Part shown: positions 6,425 through 13,868 of the stretch, piece by piece
How positions within the stretch are numbered: position 1 is the stretch's first letter
How the letters are laid out: each line of letters begins with the position of its first letter
Virus record (IMG/VR): IMGVR_UViG_3300046824_000127
Span: 1 to 54,248 of that record
Source of the DNA: a virus
Reading direction: 5' to 3' (one strand)
Length of the DNA: 54,248 nucleotides
The notes under the pieces: model-generated
What the model saw: the letters and a program-made list of their open reading frames with translations, nothing else
Database searches by the model: none
What the model was told of the DNA's origin: nothing
Translations under genes and position numbers: made by a program

Positions 6425-6925
6425 CTATCCCTCCACCGGTCCGATGCGGTAGGCTACGTTGCCGAAGTACTCCACGATGAAGTGCTTCCCTTCCTTGACG
6501 CCATCCACGATGTCAGCCTGATGCTTCAGCACCCAGTTCGAGGAGACGGTCGCCACGCCATCCATTCCGAAGTCGGCAGCCGCGTCCTTGACCTGTCGCT
6601 GGTAGTCGTCCCGCATAACCTTCGTCTCAGCGGGATGCCGCGAACGCCAGCTCTCGTTGGAGGCGTTCTTGCACTTCATGCAATAGGACGTCTCGTAGTA
6701 CTTGTTCCGCCGTCCATCCCAGTGCATCACCGTCTTGAACAACGTACGACCGTGATGCTTGCAGACCTTGTACTTGCTCGGGACCGCGGGCTTCGGTTGA
6801 GGCTTTCCCTCCCGCAGCATCTGCTTCTCGTGGCCGTTCCTCGGCGCGCGAGTCCATCCAGCCTTCTCCCAGTCCTTGAGCTCAGGTTCTGGTCGTACTA
6901 CCCTGGTAGAGACTACAGTTCGCAT
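6425..6925 (-). CDS. Zinc-binding protein, unknown (possible HNH-like)
   Basis: 166 residues from the ATG ending at 6925, with GGGGAG five bases upstream. The middle has CKHHGRTLFK and, 23 residues later, CMKCKN: a C-x2-H...C-x2-C cluster as found at the N-terminus of some phage HNH/endonuclease VII-like proteins. The H-N-H catalytic core itself is not clear, so I do not call a nuclease. The remaining C-terminal part is helical with a beta end. It overlaps the upstream gene by 13 nt. Confidence 0.5.
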   Translation of the reverse strand: MRTVVSTRVVRPEPELKDWEKAGWTRAPRNGHEKQMLREGKPQPKPAVPSKYKVCKHHGRTLFKTVMHWDGRRNKYYETSYCMKCKNASNESWRSRHPAETKVMRDDYQRQVKDAAADFGMDGVATVSSNWVLKHQADIVDGVKEGKHFIVEYFGNVAYRIGPVEG

Positions 6926-7197
6926 TTCTTCTCCCCGCACTTCGGGCACGTCATGTCTCGTATGGTGGCCGCAACCTGGTCACCCTCGGCGAGGTTAGCT
7001 GCGGTATCCTTCTGCAGCTTCCTCAGCTCATCGACGAGCGTCTTGGTTCTTGTCTGGTCGATGCGGAACATGATCATCACGAAGATCCACGCGAAGAAGG
7101 TCACGATCCCTTGCCACACGAAGTGCGCTTCCCAGTATGCCCAACCAGTAAGGCACAGCATGGTTGATAGCAACGCGCCGTTGATGCAGCCTCTCAT
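6913..7197 (-). CDS. Two-helix membrane protein with Cys tail
   Basis: 94 residues, start ATGA-overlapped. Two hydrophobic stretches (residues ~5-20 and ~26-46, GIVTFFAWIFVMIMF) should form a membrane hairpin. A charged helix follows, and the end is CPKCGEKKC. Its place next to primase and nucleases might suggest membrane attachment of replication. A holin role is possible but the polar tail is long. Function not determined. Confidence 0.55.
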   Translation of the reverse strand: MRGCINGALLSTMLCLTGWAYWEAHFVWQGIVTFFAWIFVMIMFRIDQTRTKTLVDELRKLQKDTAANLAEGDQVAATIRDMTCPKCGEKKCEL

Positions 7198-7424
7198 GCC
7201 GCTGGTCCCCACACGTCCTTCTCGAGGTCATACGGTTCCTCCAGCAAGATGTACGCTGCGCCGCTCTCGGTGCGCATCACCATCTGTGGGGAGTAGATCA
7301 TGACGAGTCCCTGCTTCTCCGCGGCCGAGATGGTCCGACGATCGTGGATCTCCACCAGGGAGACCATGCTCTTCGGGTCATCCAAGTCCCGCAGGAGTGC
7401 AAGCATCCTAGCTCTGGTCGACAT
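7194..7424 (-). CDS. Hypothetical protein
   Basis: 76 residues from the ATG ending at 7424, starting 17 nt inside the primase gene. It is a compact alpha/beta sequence (helix, then VSLVEIHDRRTISAAEKQ, then strands). The frame stays open upstream in the primase shadow. No family recognised. Confidence 0.55.
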   Translation of the reverse strand: MSTRARMLALLRDLDDPKSMVSLVEIHDRRTISAAEKQGLVMIYSPQMVMRTESGAAYILLEEPYDLEKDVWGPAA

Positions 7425-10062
7425 GACACAACCGATCTCCGCGCCTCTCGAGGCGGGCATGACGCTTCTCCATCGCAACCAACGAGAGGTTGCCGATGTG
7501 AATCTGACCCTCACCGGTGTAACGACCGGTCGGGTGTCTCGCGGGCAGTTTGCCCTTGACCGTACGCTGGTTCCAGTACTGATGGCGTTCCAGCGGCAGC
7601 CAGTTGAAGAACGCCTCGTAGAACTTGGAGATCTGGACGACCTCACCCTCGACCTGCGTACAGACGTCCTCGAGGAACTCGGTCAGCTCGTCCCGGTTCG
7701 CCCTCGCCTGATCTTCCTTGAGTCCGGTCTCGACGACCGGGATCCGCAACCGTTCGTTGGTGGGCGGGATCTCGAGCTTCAAGATCGTGTGGAGGAAGTG
7801 CGGCGCCTCTTCGACCAGTCGCTCCATGAGCGTGTGCTTCGGGATCTCCTCCTCCGGAGGATCCACGTAGATCATCACGATGCGCGTGTCGCCGACTTCC
7901 ACCGGACAGTAGTCCGGCGAGTTAGCGCACTGGATGAAGTGGAGAGTGTTGTTCACGTCGTAGATCGTCTTGCCCTTGAAGTGGATGGCGATGGTCTCAC
8001 CGGTCACGAGGTCCTTGATCCGGTTGTACGCTTCCTTGTTCTTCTTGAGCGAGACCTCCTCGATGATCGCGAGTACACGCCCCACGAGTTCTCCATTGAA
8101 AGCATCCCGAGACCGAAGTGCCTGGTCCGCCTTGGCAACACCCTTCATGGGGTCCGCAAACAACCGCCGCAAGGCCTCGTGAAAGGTCGACTTGCCAGAC
8201 TTCTGCGGCCCTACGAAGAAGAGATAGGGCAGCGGCCTGGTCGGCTCTTGGAACAGTGCAGCGGTCCAGCACTTCCCATAGTCCGCCCCGCTTGCGATAC
8301 CGTATCGCTTGCACCACGGATTCTCCAGGACCGCCGGGGTCAACGTGGAGAACACATGCCCCAACAACATGTCCCACGTTGGGTGCGGTCCCTCCTTCGG
8401 GCTGAAACCAAGTTGTGCCGCTCCACGATTCCATCGCCGTCCTCCTGGATACTCGTCCTTGAACGGGATGCTCACCATCACCCACGGATTGGTGATGCTC
8501 AGACCGAGCAGCTTATCGATGTCCGTGAACCCCTGCGACTTGAGCACGGTGTTCACGTTGACTCGCGGTTCCCACATCCAGCCTTCATGCGAGTTGATGA
8601 ACCAACCAGCGTCCTCCGAGGCCGAGACCACATGTCGGACCACCTGATCGGGAGGCTCCGGTTCCTCTCGCGCTCCCTCGATCGTCACTACTCGCTGCCA
8701 GAACGCACCCTTCGGTCGGGAACTCTGGAGCCAACCGGTTTCGTGGTTGTCGGTCTCCTCTCGCACCACGCGCAGCAGTACCTTGCCCGGCTGTCCCTTG
8801 ACCCCGGAGATCGAGGTCTGACGCATGTGGAACAGCTGCGTGAGTTCGAACTTCGGTCCACCGAGGTCCTTCAGGCACTGCATTGCCTTGAGGGCGGATT
8901 TGAACACGAATGCACCCTTCTCATCCTCCACACCATCGTGAGCCGCGGCGGCTGCCGCCAACTCCGCTGGGTGGTTGAACAAGCAGCGCGTCCAACCGTT
9001 GGCATCCTTCTGCCAGGCGGAATGCTCTCTCGCGTTCTGGGAGAACCGTCGCACCACCCACGCTCCACCTCTGATGGGGAACATGTAGCAGTTCTTGTCG
9101 GAACTACCACCCTTTCCCTCGGAGATCGTGTAGAAGATACCCTTCAACTTCAGCGTCTCGTGCGCCTTCTTGAGCGCGATCGTGTGGGTGACCAACATGT
9201 TGCGATCTGAGTCCCACGAGGTGAAGCAGTTCTGGGTCCGCAGGAAGTCGATCACCCGTAGGTGGTCCTGGTCAAGGACCGTGTACTTCACCCGCGACAC
9301 AATCTCCTCGAAGTTCGCCTCGTTGTCCCCGGTCTCCGATGGAGGCTTGACCTTGTGATGCTTACCCTCGACGACTTCTGCGTGGTCCTTCCAGTTCTCC
9401 GGGACCTTCGTCAGCGCGGTTCCCGCCTTCACCAGCGAGAACCCCTGTGGCTTCGTCTCACGATGCCAGACCCACAGGTTCCCGCCGAGCTTGTCGACCT
9501 GCGAGGCGAGGTTGTGTCCGACCACGCCGCTCAACTCCGAGAGGATCGCTCTGGCCAAGGCCGCGTGCACGTTGTGGTTCTCGGTCGGAACCGGTGGATC
9601 GAGGAAGACGTACAGGTGCAGACCAAGTCCTCCCTTGCTCCGACGCACCGTAACCCACTCAACCGTGGATACGCGGTCCTTGATGGTGTCGAGTTCGGTG
9701 GCCGTCAACCCCTGCACGTGGCCGATCACCGCGTCGAAGTCGAAGCCCACCCACCGCGAGCACCTGGCCTTCCAATCCCAACCCGTCATCCCGACAGCCT
9801 CGATGTGTTTCGTGCTCCACTTCAACGGGCGATCGATGTACTCAGGAGTCGCGTTCGCCTTCCACGGGATTCGGAAAGACTTCCAGGTCTCACCGTCGGC
9901 TCTCCAACCGGTCCAGTGATGACCTTGCCAATCTCCTTCCACTCGCTCCCCACCGTCCTGCGCAACGTTCACCTGACATTCCATGTCAGCGTTGTACAAG
10001 TGCGCAAGCTCAGGGTTCGCGTTCGTCGAGAGGAACTGGTGGATCACGTCGGTACGGAGCAT
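7408..10062 (-). CDS. Primase-polymerase/SF3-type helicase fusion
   Basis: 884 residues. The N-terminal ~250 residues look like an archaeo-eukaryotic primase (AEP): WVGFDFDAV with the metal-binding D-x-D, then SKGGLGLHLYVFL with the conserved His. The C-terminal ~350 residues are an SF3/D5-type ATPase: Walker A GPQKSGKST, Walker B VLAIIEEV, then a sensor segment with N and R (IQCANSPDYC, DTRIVM). It would open and prime the phage DNA. It is the first gene of the leftward operon. The SD AAAGGAAAG directly precedes the ATG and is the last unit of a 10-bp tandem repeat. Confidence 0.85.
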   Translation of the reverse strand: MLRTDVIHQFLSTNANPELAHLYNADMECQVNVAQDGGERVEGDWQGHHWTGWRADGETWKSFRIPWKANATPEYIDRPLKWSTKHIEAVGMTGWDWKARCSRWVGFDFDAVIGHVQGLTATELDTIKDRVSTVEWVTVRRSKGGLGLHLYVFLDPPVPTENHNVHAALARAILSELSGVVGHNLASQVDKLGGNLWVWHRETKPQGFSLVKAGTALTKVPENWKDHAEVVEGKHHKVKPPSETGDNEANFEEIVSRVKYTVLDQDHLRVIDFLRTQNCFTSWDSDRNMLVTHTIALKKAHETLKLKGIFYTISEGKGGSSDKNCYMFPIRGGAWVVRRFSQNAREHSAWQKDANGWTRCLFNHPAELAAAAAAHDGVEDEKGAFVFKSALKAMQCLKDLGGPKFELTQLFHMRQTSISGVKGQPGKVLLRVVREETDNHETGWLQSSRPKGAFWQRVVTIEGAREEPEPPDQVVRHVVSASEDAGWFINSHEGWMWEPRVNVNTVLKSQGFTDIDKLLGLSITNPWVMVSIPFKDEYPGGRRWNRGAAQLGFSPKEGPHPTWDMLLGHVFSTLTPAVLENPWCKRYGIASGADYGKCWTAALFQEPTRPLPYLFFVGPQKSGKSTFHEALRRLFADPMKGVAKADQALRSRDAFNGELVGRVLAIIEEVSLKKNKEAYNRIKDLVTGETIAIHFKGKTIYDVNNTLHFIQCANSPDYCPVEVGDTRIVMIYVDPPEEEIPKHTLMERLVEEAPHFLHTILKLEIPPTNERLRIPVVETGLKEDQARANRDELTEFLEDVCTQVEGEVVQISKFYEAFFNWLPLERHQYWNQRTVKGKLPARHPTGRYTGEGQIHIGNLSLVAMEKRHARLERRGDRLCHVDQS

Positions 10063-10070
10063 ACTTTCCT

Positions 10071-10100
10071 TTACTTTCCTTTAGTTTCCTTTAGGTTCCT
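10071..10100 (-). repeat. 10-bp tandem repeats containing SD-like cores
   Basis: On the minus strand the unit TAAAGGAAAN repeats three times with a degenerate fourth copy, ending in the Shine-Dalgarno of the primase gene. The period is one helical turn. It could be tandem protein-binding sites, a ribosome standby array or a polymerase-slippage product. Confidence 0.6.
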
Positions 10101-10309
10101 TTTCTTGAGGAAGAGGAAAAGATTGACTCTTCCTTCTCTCTCTATCCATCACACTTCTACTCACCACCTTTGGGAAATAAAGGACATAGAAGACTACCAC
10201 TTCTCTTCTTCATTACTTCACTACTCTACCCGGGGAAGAACGAGGAACATAGAGGATAGTTTCCTTATTTTTCCTTTTTATTCCTTTCCATTCCTCGGAC
10301 TTCCTCTGG

Positions 10310-10315
10310 TAGAAT
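10310..10315 (+). promoter_or_regulatory. -10 element TAGAAT of the nucleotide operon
   Basis: TAGAAT lies 7 nt before the ATG at 10322, so transcription should begin at or next to the start codon and no SD is present: a leaderless mRNA is predicted. The upstream 23 bases (TCCTCGG--TTCCTCTGG) are nearly identical to those before TAGTAT at 13776. A -35 hexamer is not clear. Confidence 0.6.
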
Positions 10316-10321
10316 GTACCC

Positions 10322-11185
10322 ATGATGGAGTTTGCGCGTGAGTATCCGAGGCTGGTGCGCGACACATGGGAGCACGGTGCGCATCGCACAGCTCGCGGTC
10401 GACCGCATCGAGCACTCTTCAACGTGGTGATCGATACCCTCGCGGTTGAGAACACCCTGATCGGCAACGGCTTCTCGAAGAAGTTCGCCATCGCAGAGCT
10501 CATGGCCTATACGGCTGGTTGGGACGACGTCGCCTGGTTGGCGCGGTTCAACAAGAACATCGCGCAGTTCAGTGACGACGGCGTGTCCTTCTACGGAGCG
10601 TACGGTGCCCGAATTTCGGAGTTGATCCAACCTCTCCTCACGCTCCTCACCGAGGATCCTGAGACTCGTCAAGCGGTGTGTCAGATCTACGATCCCACCG
10701 ACCTCATGGCGGAGACGAAGGACAAGCCATGCAACACGATGTTCCAACTCCAGACGATCGGTCACGTTCTCGACATGACGATCTACCAGAGGTCGTGCGA
10801 TCTGGTGTGGGGACTTCCGTACGATCACTTCAGCTTCTCTACGCTCCTGATCCTGTTCGCGCATCAGCTGGGTTTGCAACCTGGGCGCGTGATCAGGATG
10901 ATCGGGAACGCGCATGTCTACGAGCCCGAAGCTGGTTTCGCTAACCACGCTCGCCTGAACAAGGCGATGGAGAAGCAGCAGACTGAACTGTGGTTGCCGA
11001 AGCCCAACTCGCTGCTCGCATTCCGCGAGACCGCGATGATCGCTCGGTATTACATCGAGGCCGCGGACAAGAAGGACTACAAGGCCTTGACCCCAGAAGA
11101 GTTCACACCCGAGGCGCAGCAACTCGTCGAGCAACTCGGGTATCCCATCATCATGGACGAGAGCCACAAGGTGAAGAAGCCATGA
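10322..11185 (+). CDS. ThyA-fold pyrimidine hydroxymethylase (dCMP HMase-like)
   Basis: 287 residues of the thymidylate synthase fold. Seen: the nucleophile in KPCNTMFQL (PCH in ThyA), YQRSCDLVWGLPYDHFSF, and GNAHVY near the end. In ThyA the GLPFN Asn selects dUMP; here it is Asp (GLPYD). The same Asn-to-Asp change occurs in T4 gp42 and shifts preference to dCMP. The likely reaction is dCMP plus methylene-THF giving 5-hydroxymethyl-dCMP. Thymidylate or dUMP-hydroxymethyl synthesis is less likely. It leads an operon with a kinase, a MazG-like enzyme and dCMP deaminase. An alternative ATG lies at 10325. Confidence 0.75.
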   Translation: MMEFAREYPRLVRDTWEHGAHRTARGRPHRALFNVVIDTLAVENTLIGNGFSKKFAIAELMAYTAGWDDVAWLARFNKNIAQFSDDGVSFYGAYGARISELIQPLLTLLTEDPETRQAVCQIYDPTDLMAETKDKPCNTMFQLQTIGHVLDMTIYQRSCDLVWGLPYDHFSFSTLLILFAHQLGLQPGRVIRMIGNAHVYEPEAGFANHARLNKAMEKQQTELWLPKPNSLLAFRETAMIARYYIEAADKKDYKALTPEEFTPEAQQLVEQLGYPIIMDESHKVKKP

Positions 11186-12105
11186 GACTGATCCTCGAAG
11201 GTATCGATGGCGTCGGCAAGTCGACCATCCTCGAGCACATCGAGCGCACGCACCGCGTGAAGTCCCTTCACCTCGTGAAGCCGCCGAAGGGCGTGACTCC
11301 GCACAAATGGTCGGATTACTTCCGCCAGTCGTACGACACCGCGGAACTCCTCTCCCGCTCACACATCTCCGAGCGGGTGTACGGAACCCTGATCCGCAAC
11401 AAGTCGCTGATCGACGACTGGCAGAACTGGCTCCTCAACCTTCAGCTCGAGGTCCGCGGCTTCCACATCGCGTACATCGTCCGCGATCTCGCGTTGGTCG
11501 AGGAGCAGATCAAGGCTCGAGGAACCTCCGCGAGCGACTACGACCTGTGGGTCATCAACAACTGGTTCGCGATGGGTCAGGCGTATCTGAAGTACCTGCC
11601 TCCGCATCTCACGACGCAGGTCCACAACGCCGGCCAACTCAGTCAGGCGGTGGATGCCGCCGCGATCGTGGGAACCAGTCCGCTCTTCACCAGCAGCACC
11701 GAGCTGCGTGGGATCGGTTCGCTCACCCCGAAGGTCATCGTCGTCGGCGACGAGTTCACGCTCCGCCGCAGGGATTTCGTTCACGCGAAGCCCTTCGACT
11801 TCGGGGAAGCGTCGAAGCTCCTGTTCGAGGCGCTGCAACAGCTCCGCCACATCTACATCACCAACAGCTTCTACGCTGACCTCGGCGAGATCCGCTCGCA
11901 GTTCCAACTCGGCGACGAGTTGCGTCGGTTCGCTGGCGCGAAGATCATCGCCTTGGGAGTGGAGGCCGCGAAGCGACTCAAGCGGGTCGGGTTCGAGGCC
12001 AATCAGATCGTCCCGCATCCGCAGTACTGGCGGCGCTTCAAGTACGCCGACCGCGGATCCTACGTCAACGACCTGCGTCACGTCGCGGAGAACTTTCATG
12101 GATAA
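11182..12105 (+). CDS. Deoxynucleotide kinase fused to UDG-like domain
   Basis: 307 residues. Residues 1-~170 form a P-loop nucleotide kinase (LEGIDGVGKST Walker A, with an E-G-x-D-G start like thymidylate kinase). Residues ~175-307 resemble the uracil-DNA glycosylase superfamily: KVIVVGDEF, PFDFGEASKLL, IYITNSF, AKIIALGVEAAKRL and VPHPQYW in the family order. The kinase half could phosphorylate the hydroxymethylated dCMP, as T4 gp1 does. The role of the UDG-like half is unknown; it may be catalytic or a base-sensing domain. ATGA overlap with the HMase gene. Confidence 0.75.
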   Translation: MRLILEGIDGVGKSTILEHIERTHRVKSLHLVKPPKGVTPHKWSDYFRQSYDTAELLSRSHISERVYGTLIRNKSLIDDWQNWLLNLQLEVRGFHIAYIVRDLALVEEQIKARGTSASDYDLWVINNWFAMGQAYLKYLPPHLTTQVHNAGQLSQAVDAAAIVGTSPLFTSSTELRGIGSLTPKVIVVGDEFTLRRRDFVHAKPFDFGEASKLLFEALQQLRHIYITNSFYADLGEIRSQFQLGDELRRFAGAKIIALGVEAAKRLKRVGFEANQIVPHPQYWRRFKYADRGSYVNDLRHVAENFHG

Positions 12106-12595
12106 GAGCGCGCTCATCGCGATCCTTGGCCAGTTCGGTGAGGCGGAGGCAATCGCTGAGGTGATCCACGATTGCCTCCCACTCCGTGATCCGCTGCCGT
12201 TCAAGCGGCGCACCGAGCGGAAGACCGTCACGGTTTCCCTCGGCACCGATGGCAACATGGCCGTCGACGTCGAGGTCGGGTTCTACGAGGACGGAAGTCC
12301 GGGCGAGGTCTTCCTCAAGTCCGGCAAGGAGGGCACGGCGATCCGCGACCTGTTCGACGGGATCGCGATCATGCTCTCCGTCTCAATGCAACATGGCGTT
12401 CCGATCTCTGCGTTCCCAGTCCGCGGCCGGGGCAACGAGCTCACGGGCGAGGGGAACGAACTCTTGGACAGCATCTTCGAAGCCGTGGAGGAACTGTGCA
12501 CCACTCCGAAGCCGACTACTTCACAGACCGCGTCCGTGAGTTCATGCTCAAGCACGGAGCACCCATCGGCGTCGGACCCACCCTCGCAGCGCTGA
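12098..12595 (+). CDS. TSCPD-domain protein
   Basis: 165 residues. DVEVGFYEDGSPGEVFLKSG, then AIRDLFDGIAIMLSVSMQHGVPI, matches the TSCPD domain found at the C-terminus of adenosylcobalamin ribonucleotide reductases and as stand-alone phage proteins. No reductase active site is present. It may modulate deoxynucleotide supply. The start overlaps the kinase gene by 8 nt. The last ~30 residues are low-complexity Ser/Thr/Pro and overlap the next gene by 100 nt, which is unusually long. Confidence 0.7.
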   Translation: MDKSALIAILGQFGEAEAIAEVIHDCLPLRDPLPFKRRTERKTVTVSLGTDGNMAVDVEVGFYEDGSPGEVFLKSGKEGTAIRDLFDGIAIMLSVSMQHGVPISAFPVRGRGNELTGEGNELLDSIFEAVEELCTTPKPTTSQTASVSSCSSTEHPSASDPPSQR

Positions 12596-13044
12596 CTCTT
12601 CGCAAGAGTCTCGTCTACGAAGAGGCCAGCGAGATCCTCCTCGCGGTCCACGACAAGAACGAAGAGGACTTCATCGACGGACTCGGCGACTTCATCTACG
12701 TCGCCGCTGGAACGTGGGTCTCGGTGGCCACGAAGAAAACCCCGATGCGGCACAACCTGAACCCGATCAAGGGTGTCCACAACCTGTGGGATCCTCGGTT
12801 CGTCGACGCGGTCCATCACCGGATCGACAAGACGCTCGAGAGTCTCATCAAGCATCGCTACTCCGAGGTGATCTACCACGCCGTCGCACTGCCCCACGAA
12901 CTGGGGTACGACGTCAAGGGGATCTTCGACGAGATCCACTCGAGCAACATGACCAAGACGCCCACCAAGGGCGATATCAGGGTGCGTGTCAAGGGTCCCG
13001 ACTTCCGGCTCCCCGACCTCACCCGCTTCTTGAGAGGGAAGTGA
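12496..13044 (+). CDS. MazG/PRA-PH-like nucleotide pyrophosphohydrolase
   Basis: 182 residues. EEASEILLAVHD and, 12 residues on, DGLGDFIYVAAG give the ExxE...ExxD-type metal site of all-alpha NTP pyrophosphatases. The C-terminal IFDEIHSSNMTK...GPDFRLPDL is the tail typical of the phage PRA-PH-like branch. A role in removing dCTP, so that modified cytosine is used, would parallel T4 gp56; substrate is inferred. The GTG at 12496 has GGAGG four bases upstream; ATG 12544 is an alternative that shortens the overlap to 52 nt. Confidence 0.75.
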   Translation: MHHSEADYFTDRVREFMLKHGAPIGVGPTLAALTLRKSLVYEEASEILLAVHDKNEEDFIDGLGDFIYVAAGTWVSVATKKTPMRHNLNPIKGVHNLWDPRFVDAVHHRIDKTLESLIKHRYSEVIYHAVALPHELGYDVKGIFDEIHSSNMTKTPTKGDIRVRVKGPDFRLPDLTRFLRGK

Positions 13045-13045
13045 C

Positions 13046-13192
13046 ATGGACGATCTGCTCCAGCAGATGAAGATGGCGATGGAGTCGCAGATGAACTGCG
13101 AGGTCGAGGTGACCGGCGAGAACGAGCTCTCCGTCTCCATCGAGGCCGAGGGCGAGACCAAGACGTACACCGTCACGGTTCGCCAGGACTAG
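13046..13192 (+). CDS. Small acidic protein (48 aa)
   Basis: 48 residues with an N-terminal amphipathic helix rich in Met/Gln and an acidic two-strand C-terminal half. It starts one base after the previous stop, and GAGGGAAG lies upstream. No family recognised. Conserved spacing within the operon supports it as a gene. Confidence 0.55.
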   Translation: MDDLLQQMKMAMESQMNCEVEVTGENELSVSIEAEGETKTYTVTVRQD

Positions 13193-13194
13193 TC

Positions 13195-13314
13195 GTGAAC
13201 CTCTGGGAATACCTGAACGGCTGCGGCTTCTGGCAGTGGATGGGGAACTGCTTCCTCGCTCTCTGCCTGGCTGCCGGTCTCTCAGGTCTGATCCGGATCA
13301 CGGTCAAGAAGTGA
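13195..13314 (+). CDS. Very small membrane protein (39 aa)
   Basis: 39 residues from GTG 13195, ending at a GTGA overlap with the deaminase gene. Residues ~15-35 (WMGNCFLALCLAAGLSGLIR) form one hydrophobic segment, and the tail is basic. Such single-pass peptides in early phage operons can be membrane effectors. No SD is obvious, so confidence is limited. Confidence 0.4.
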   Translation: MNLWEYLNGCGFWQWMGNCFLALCLAAGLSGLIRITVKK

Positions 13315-13709
13315 GGGACAAGCTTCTCCGCCTGCACATGGACTTCGCGGTTCGCGTTGCTGAGCTGTCGCATTGCGTGCGGCAACAGAACGCGTGCGTG
13401 TTGACGTCCCTCGACGGAGAGCGAGTCCTCGCGTTCGGGTACAACGGGACCTGGAGGGGTGGACCCAACCAGTGCACAGGTCCCAATGAACCCGGGAAGT
13501 GCGAGTGCATCCATGCTGAGGTGAATGCCCTCATCAAGAGTCGGGCGTTCGAACCCTTCGTTGCTTTCGTCACGACGAGCCCCTGTCCGAACTGCGCCAA
13601 GTGCCTGGTGAACTCTGGGTGCAAGATGGTGGTTTGCGGTCAAGCGTACCGCGTAACGGATGGCGTCGTGCTGCTTCAGGACGCGGGAGTGGAGGTTTCC
13701 TTTGTCTAA
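13311..13709 (+). CDS. dCMP deaminase
   Basis: 132 residues of the cytidine/deoxycytidylate deaminase fold. CIHAEVNAL supplies the zinc His and catalytic Glu, and SPCPNCAKCL supplies the two zinc Cys. An N-terminal C-V-R-Q-Q-N-A-C segment and GYNGTWRGG are typical of dCMP deaminases. It makes dUMP for thymidylate and lowers the dCMP pool. The GTG start overlaps the preceding stop. A weak stem AAGGAA...TTCCTT followed by TTTATT overlaps the stop and may terminate transcription. Confidence 0.9.
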   Translation: MRDKLLRLHMDFAVRVAELSHCVRQQNACVLTSLDGERVLAFGYNGTWRGGPNQCTGPNEPGKCECIHAEVNALIKSRAFEPFVAFVTTSPCPNCAKCLVNSGCKMVVCGQAYRVTDGVVLLQDAGVEVSFV

Positions 13710-13739
13710 GGAAACTCGAGGAAAACTTCCTTTTTATTC
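13707..13739 (+). terminator. Possible weak terminator
   Basis: AAGGAA (13709-13714) can pair with TTCCTT, and T-rich sequence (TTTATT) follows. The stem is only 6 AT-rich pairs with a long loop, so strength is doubtful. Its place between the deaminase stop and the next promoter fits a boundary. Confidence 0.35.
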
Positions 13740-13775
13740 CTCGACATTCCTTCTCACTCCTCGGCGTTCCTCTGG

Positions 13776-13781
13776 TAGTAT
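13776..13781 (+). promoter_or_regulatory. -10 element TAGTAT before the ParB-like gene
   Basis: TAGTAT with the preceding TCCTCGG..TTCCTCTGG block matches the promoter at 10310. Transcription would begin near 13788, next to an in-frame GTG (13789). That frame codes 27 residues and ends in a TGA overlapping the ATG of the ParB-like gene. A leaderless leader peptide is possible, or simply a structured leader. Confidence 0.55.
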
Positions 13782-13815
13782 GGGTAGTGTGAAGATTGGA
13801 CTTCGGGTGGTGTCT

Positions 13816-13832
13816 GCCGGCACGGTGTCGGC
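13816..13832 (+). promoter_or_regulatory. Leader hairpin before the ParB-like gene
   Basis: GCCGGCA (13816-13822) pairs with TGTCGGC (13826-13832), including one G-U pair, around a 3-nt loop. GGGAGAAACCC follows as a second small stem. Both lie upstream of the free SD CAGGAG. Confidence 0.45.
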
Positions 13833-13868
13833 GGGAGAAACCCGAGCATCTGTACAGGAGTCAGAGTC

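Larger units (their letters stand above)
10063..10321. promoter_or_regulatory. Divergent control region 1
   Basis: An AT- and pyrimidine-rich 259-bp region between the leftward primase operon and the rightward nucleotide operon. From left it holds 10-bp tandem repeats (10071-10100), a 16-bp block (10130-10145), a 14-bp block (10173-10186) shared with the region at 50222-50279, a run of TTCCT motifs, and a -10 element at 10310. No gene is seen inside. Confidence 0.7.

Noticed and set aside
7300-9210. 636-codon open frame on the plus strand
   Set aside because: Antisense to the primase-helicase gene, which has clear motifs. No ribosome site and shadow-type composition.
10322-11185. Plain thymidylate synthase annotation
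   Set aside because: The fold is right, but the dUMP-selecting Asn is Asp (GLPYD) and PCH is PCN, as expected for a dCMP hydroxymethylase. Substrate still needs proof.
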